Assembly (NCBI GenBank): GCA_959606705.1
Contig: CAUHLX010000131.1
Span: 1-7,742 of the forward strand
Length of the DNA: 7,742 bases
Direction of reading: 5' to 3'
DNA from: an uncultured Bacillota bacterium
GTDB lineage: Bacteria > Bacillota > Clostridia > Peptostreptococcales > Anaerovoracaceae
This document shows positions 5,676 through 7,742 of this stretch, piece after piece. The translations under genes and the position numbers were made by a program. Position 1 is the stretch's first letter. Each line of letters begins with the position of its first letter. The notes beneath the pieces are model-generated. The model was not told the origin of the DNA. It searched no databases and saw only the letters and a list, made by a program, of their open reading frames with translations.

Positions 5676-6824
5676 ATGAAGAAAAATGAGTTTATCGACG
5701 AATTGAGATATGCTTTGGAGGGGAAGCTGCCGCCGGAGGATCTGAATGAGATCACCGCAGACTACGCGGACATCTTTGAAAACGGGATGGCGGAAGGAAA
5801 GAGTGAAGAGAGGGTGGCGGAGGAAATCGGTTCTCCGGCTAAGGTGGCGCGGACCATTTTAGAGGATGGGCTGGCGGGAGCGCAGGATTCGGGCGTGCGA
5901 GGATCGGAGGCGCGGGGTCCGGCGGGAACCGCGGCGGAAGCGCCGAGGGACAAAGAGCTGGCGGGAAGGCCGGCGGTTGATCGGGAGGTACCGTCGGGAA
6001 ATGGCGGCCCGCGGGAATCCCCTTTTAAGGATCAGGTAAAAAAGAGTGCCAAGTGGTCCTGGTCCTGGGTTTCCGATCCCAATCCCCGGATCGATCCCGG
6101 GGAACTGGCTGCCATGCCCAGACGTTTGGGCGCTTTCATCATCGACTGGATCATCGGCGCCGTGATACTGGGGCTGCTCTTGATGCTCTTGGGGATTCCC
6201 ATGTATCTGTCGGTAAAAGACACGCGATCGGTGTTTGAGCAGCAATACGTCAATGAAATAGAAAACAGTCAAGGGGTCAATCAAGTGAATTGGCACGACG
6301 GCCGCTATGACGTTCACTACGATTACGACGATTGGGACGATGACGATTGGGACGATTTCGAATGGCACGACGACCACGACTGGGAGGATTTGTTCGAACA
6401 TGCGGGCCCGGGAAGAGGCTTTGGATTTCGGGGGCATGGATGGGGTCTGCTATTGGGCACCTTCGGGCTGTTCCTGCTCTGTATGGGAGTGGCTCATTTC
6501 TTTACGATGCTTTTTACGTGGCTGACTCATGGCTATACTCCGGGGAAATGGCTGCTTCATATTCGCGTGGTGCGCATTGACGGACAAAAAATCGGTTTTT
6601 TGGAAGCGTTTTTGCGGGAATTTGTGGTGAAGTGTCTGATCAACAACATGCTGGGTTCCGTTCCCAATTTGGTGTCGTTTATTTGGGGCTGCCTCACGGC
6701 GGATCACAAGACCATTCAAGATCTGCTGGCGCAGACCAAGGTGGTGGACACGAAGCTGGTGCACACGCGGTGGGAGGAAACGGAGCCGCGACAGTCCACG
6801 ATGGGAACCGAGGAAATGAGGTAA
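5676..6824 (+). CDS. HAAS (DUF1700-like) + RDD-family membrane protein with Asp/Trp/His-rich loop
   Basis: A 382-aa membrane protein. ATG 5676 is chosen because GGGGGAG (5663-5669) precedes it; the frame stays open back to GTG 5652. Residues 1-66 are a HAAS-type helical domain (FIDELRYALEGKLPPEDLNEITADYADIFE... VAEEIGSPAKVARTIL), a cytoplasmic module often encoded next to PadR regulators. Residues 67-140 are a Gly/Ala/Arg-rich linker. An RDD domain follows: PRRLGAFIIDWIIGAVILG (148-166, first membrane helix) and a second hydrophobic stretch (256-283). Then come HGYTPGKWLLHIRVVR (285-300) and TADHKTIQDLLAQTKVV (341-357). Between the two helices, residues 207-242 contain 15 Asp, 3 Glu, 5 His and 4 Trp, an unusual acidic insertion, probably extracytoplasmic. 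RDD proteins are variously linked to transport, including ion exchange in some bacteria; the substrate here is unknown. It is probably cotranscribed with padR, 6 bases downstream. Confidence 0.87.
   Translation: MKKNEFIDELRYALEGKLPPEDLNEITADYADIFENGMAEGKSEERVAEEIGSPAKVARTILEDGLAGAQDSGVRGSEARGPAGTAAEAPRDKELAGRPAVDREVPSGNGGPRESPFKDQVKKSAKWSWSWVSDPNPRIDPGELAAMPRRLGAFIIDWIIGAVILGLLLMLLGIPMYLSVKDTRSVFEQQYVNEIENSQGVNQVNWHDGRYDVHYDYDDWDDDDWDDFEWHDDHDWEDLFEHAGPGRGFGFRGHGWGLLLGTFGLFLLCMGVAHFFTMLFTWLTHGYTPGKWLLHIRVVRIDGQKIGFLEAFLREFVVKCLINNMLGSVPNLVSFIWGCLTADHKTIQDLLAQTKVVDTKLVHTRWEETEPRQSTMGTEEMR
6327..6356 (+). repeat. Perfect 15-bp in-frame tandem duplication within the acidic loop
   Basis: GACGATTGGGACGAT occurs twice, head to tail, encoding DDWDD twice (residues 218-222 and 223-227). 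It suggests the acidic loop grew by slippage or unit duplication. Confidence 0.9.
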
Positions 6825-6830
6825 GGCATC

Positions 6831-7142
6831 ATGGACACACAATTGAAAAAAGGAGTGCTGGAGCTGTGCGTCCTGCATCAGCTTACACTGCGAGACATGT
6901 ATGGCTATGAACTGATGAAGATTATTCAGGAAGCGTTTCCGGAGGTTTACGACGGATCGATTTACACGATTCTGCGGCGGCTGCGCACGGAGTGTTACAC
7001 CGAGACCTATTTGCGGGACATTCCTTCCGGCGGTCCGGCGAGAAAATACTACCGGGTAACGGAGCTGGGGCGAGAGTATGCCGCCCGTTCCGTGGAGGAA
7101 TGGAGAATTCTTTCGGAGCATGTAAACCGACTGTTGGAGTAA
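6831..7142 (+). CDS. PadR-family transcriptional regulator
   Basis: A 103-aa winged-helix DNA-binding protein of the short PadR subfamily, which consists of little more than the wHTH and a dimerising C-terminal helix. Recognisable stretches are LKKGVLELCVLHQL (5-18), YGYELMKIIQEAF (24-36), GSIYTILRRLRTECYTETYL (42-61) and GPARKYYRVTELGREY (68-83). The C-terminal helix is EEWRILSEHVNRLLE. Family members usually repress their own operon and neighbouring membrane-protein genes and respond to small molecules or envelope stress. The gene follows the HAAS/RDD gene by 6 bases, with its ribosome site (GAGG, AAGG) overlapping that gene's stop, so both are probably on one transcript. An intrinsic terminator follows. 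Its target is inferred, not shown. Confidence 0.93.
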   Translation: MDTQLKKGVLELCVLHQLTLRDMYGYELMKIIQEAFPEVYDGSIYTILRRLRTECYTETYLRDIPSGGPARKYYRVTELGREYAARSVEEWRILSEHVNRLLE

Positions 7143-7161
7143 ATTGAAAAGGAAGGTTTTG

Positions 7162-7200
7162 CCGCCAATCACGGATCAGTGGTTGGCGGTTTTGTTTTAT
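7162..7200 (+). terminator. Intrinsic terminator of the HAAS/RDD-PadR operon
   Basis: CCGCCAATCAC (7162-7172) pairs with GTGGTTGGCGG (7179-7189) over 11 bp with one G-T wobble and a 6-base loop. It is followed by TTTTGTTTTAT. It lies 20 bases after the padR stop codon. Confidence 0.92.
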
Positions 7201-7246
7201 TGAATGATTGATCAGTCAAGTAGATATAAAAAGGAAAAGACCAGAC

Positions 7247-7276
7247 AAAAATAACGCCCGATGTTCGCAAGGGCGT
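7247..7276 (-). terminator. Possible leftward-facing terminator at the edge of the repeat region
   Basis: ACGCCC (7254-7259) and GGGCGT (7271-7276) form a 6-bp GC-rich stem with an 11-base loop. Read leftwards it is followed by TATTTTTG. No leftward gene lies to its right within the window. If real, it would end a transcript crossing the repeat array or coming from beyond the edge. The large loop keeps confidence low. Confidence 0.45.
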
Positions 7277-7283
7277 CTTAGGT

Positions 7284-7453
7284 CCGAAGCGCTCGGGACC
7301 GTGGAAACGTGAAGGGGCCGAAGTGCTCGGGACCCTGGGAACGTCAAAAGTCCGAAGTGCTCGGGACTCTGGGAACGTCAAAGGTCTGAAGCGCTCGGGA
7401 CTCTGGGAACATCAAAAGTCCGAAGCGCTCGGAGCTCCGGTGATTCGGAGGAC
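7284..7453. repeat. 34-bp tandem repeat, four full copies and one degenerate copy
   Basis: Units begin at 7284, 7318, 7352, 7386 and 7420, exactly 34 bases apart. The core reads CCGAAGYGCTCGGGAC, then YCTGGGAACGTCAAAAGT. The fifth copy keeps about 13 bases and then diverges. Around each unit start the DNA can fold as a stem (GTCC-GA / TC-G-GGAC) with a 5-base loop AGYGC and a bulged G. The outer pair is G-C in copy one, A-T in copy three and G-T in copy four. The period is not a multiple of three, and no reading frame there resembles a protein. There are no variable spacers, so it is not a CRISPR array. Confidence 0.9.
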
Positions 7454-7492
7454 CGTAGACTGCATTTCGGCTTTTCTGGGATAATGACCTAA

Positions 7493-7526
7493 ATCGGTCG
7501 AAAAGAAGGGGCTAATTTCGACCGAT
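7493..7526. repeat. Inverted repeat with 11-bp arms
   Basis: ATCGGTCGAAA (7493-7503) and TTTCGACCGAT (7516-7526) are perfect complements around a 12-base centre. No T-tract follows on either strand. The arms carry the GGTCGAA motif that recurs at 7619-7655. Confidence 0.75.
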
Positions 7527-7562
7527 CCTTAAAATTCATCTTAAAAAGTCGAGCAAAACGAG

Positions 7563-7586
7563 AAATAGCCGAGATATGGGCTATTT
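7563..7586. repeat. Inverted repeat with 8-bp arms in the AT-rich block
   Basis: AAATAGCC (7563-7570) and GGCTATTT (7579-7586) pair around 8 bases. Allowing a bulge, GCAAA just upstream can pair with TTTGC at the right end (to 7589), lengthening the structure. The strand sense is unknown. Confidence 0.6.
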
Positions 7587-7618
7587 TGCTAACATATTTC
7601 CCTTAAATTTACATTTTA

Positions 7619-7655
7619 TTCGACCTAAATTACGGATTCTTTATAAAAGGTCGAA
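7619..7655. repeat. Inverted repeat with 8-bp arms sharing the GGTCGAA motif
   Basis: TTCGACCT (7619-7626) and AGGTCGAA (7648-7655) pair around a 21-base AT-rich centre. GACCTAAAT at 7622-7630 also occurs at 7486-7494, linking this dyad to the one at 7493-7526. Confidence 0.6.
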
Positions 7656-7666
7656 AAAGTGAGCTT

Positions 7667-7742
7667 CGAAGCCCCGCAGCCCCCGAAGTCCTCGAAGCCC
7701 CCGAAGCCCTGAGACCCTCGAAGTCTCCCAAAGCCCTCGAAG
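7667..7742. repeat. Short CGAAG-based repeats continuing past the right edge
   Basis: CGAAG occurs at 7667, 7684, 7693, 7702, 7719 and 7738, usually within a C-rich context such as CTCGAAGYCC or CCCGAAGCCC. Spacings are 17, 9, 9, 17 and 19 bases, close to multiples of a 9-bp unit with degenerate copies between. The array is cut off by the window end. Confidence 0.7.

Noticed and set aside
7169..7381. Leftward open frame of 70 codons across the 34-bp repeats
   Set aside because: It runs through the padR terminator, its sequence simply translates the tandem repeat in shifting frames, and it has no ribosome site or family likeness.
7284..7453. CRISPR array
   Set aside because: The 34-bp units are directly adjacent with no unique spacers, differ from each other at several positions, and no cas-like gene is present.
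7493..7526. Intrinsic terminator
   Set aside because: The 11-bp stem has no T-tract directly after it on either strand and its arms are part of a recurring motif.

Overview
The window looks like a chromosomal segment of a Gram-positive anaerobe of the Bacillota, probably Clostridia. The evidence is strong GGAGG-type ribosome binding sites, many tightly packed genes, a secreted copper-amine-oxidase-N-domain protein, a HAAS/RDD membrane protein paired with a PadR regulator, and a LabA-like NYN protein with a C-terminal OST-HTH domain. Coding regions are moderately GC-rich and intergenic regions clearly AT-richer. I cannot name a genus.

Left part (1-4483). A truncated membrane-protein gene reads leftwards off the edge (1-208). 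Divergent from it is a rightward run of five genes: an AAA/ABC-type ATPase (357-1160), a NYN-domain protein with a long charged linker (1252-2337), a GNAT acetyltransferase (2354-2902), sfsA (2892-3635) and nfo, endonuclease IV (3632-4483). The last three overlap or nearly abut and are probably cotranscribed. Three of the five are nucleases or nuclease-like proteins, so nucleic-acid maintenance is a plausible common theme. The GNAT and the ATPase have no proven link to it.

Middle part (4484-7200). A strong hairpin terminator lies between nfo and a convergent gene for a secreted protein with two copper-amine-oxidase-N-like repeats (4569-5483, minus). That gene has a good sigma-A-type promoter with a perfect dyad inside it. 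From the same AT-rich intergenic region a two-gene operon reads rightwards: a HAAS + RDD membrane protein with an unusual Asp/Trp/His-rich extramembrane loop (5676-6824), then a PadR-family repressor (6831-7142), ending in an intrinsic terminator. PadR probably controls its own operon and perhaps the divergent secreted-protein gene.

Right part (7200-7742). There is no credible gene in about 540 bases. Instead there are a leftward-facing terminator-like hairpin, four to five copies of a 34-bp tandem repeat able to fold into a hairpin, an AT-rich block of three dyads built partly on a GGTCGAA motif, and a run of short CGAAG-containing repeats that continues past the edge. This composite array is the least explained part of the window.
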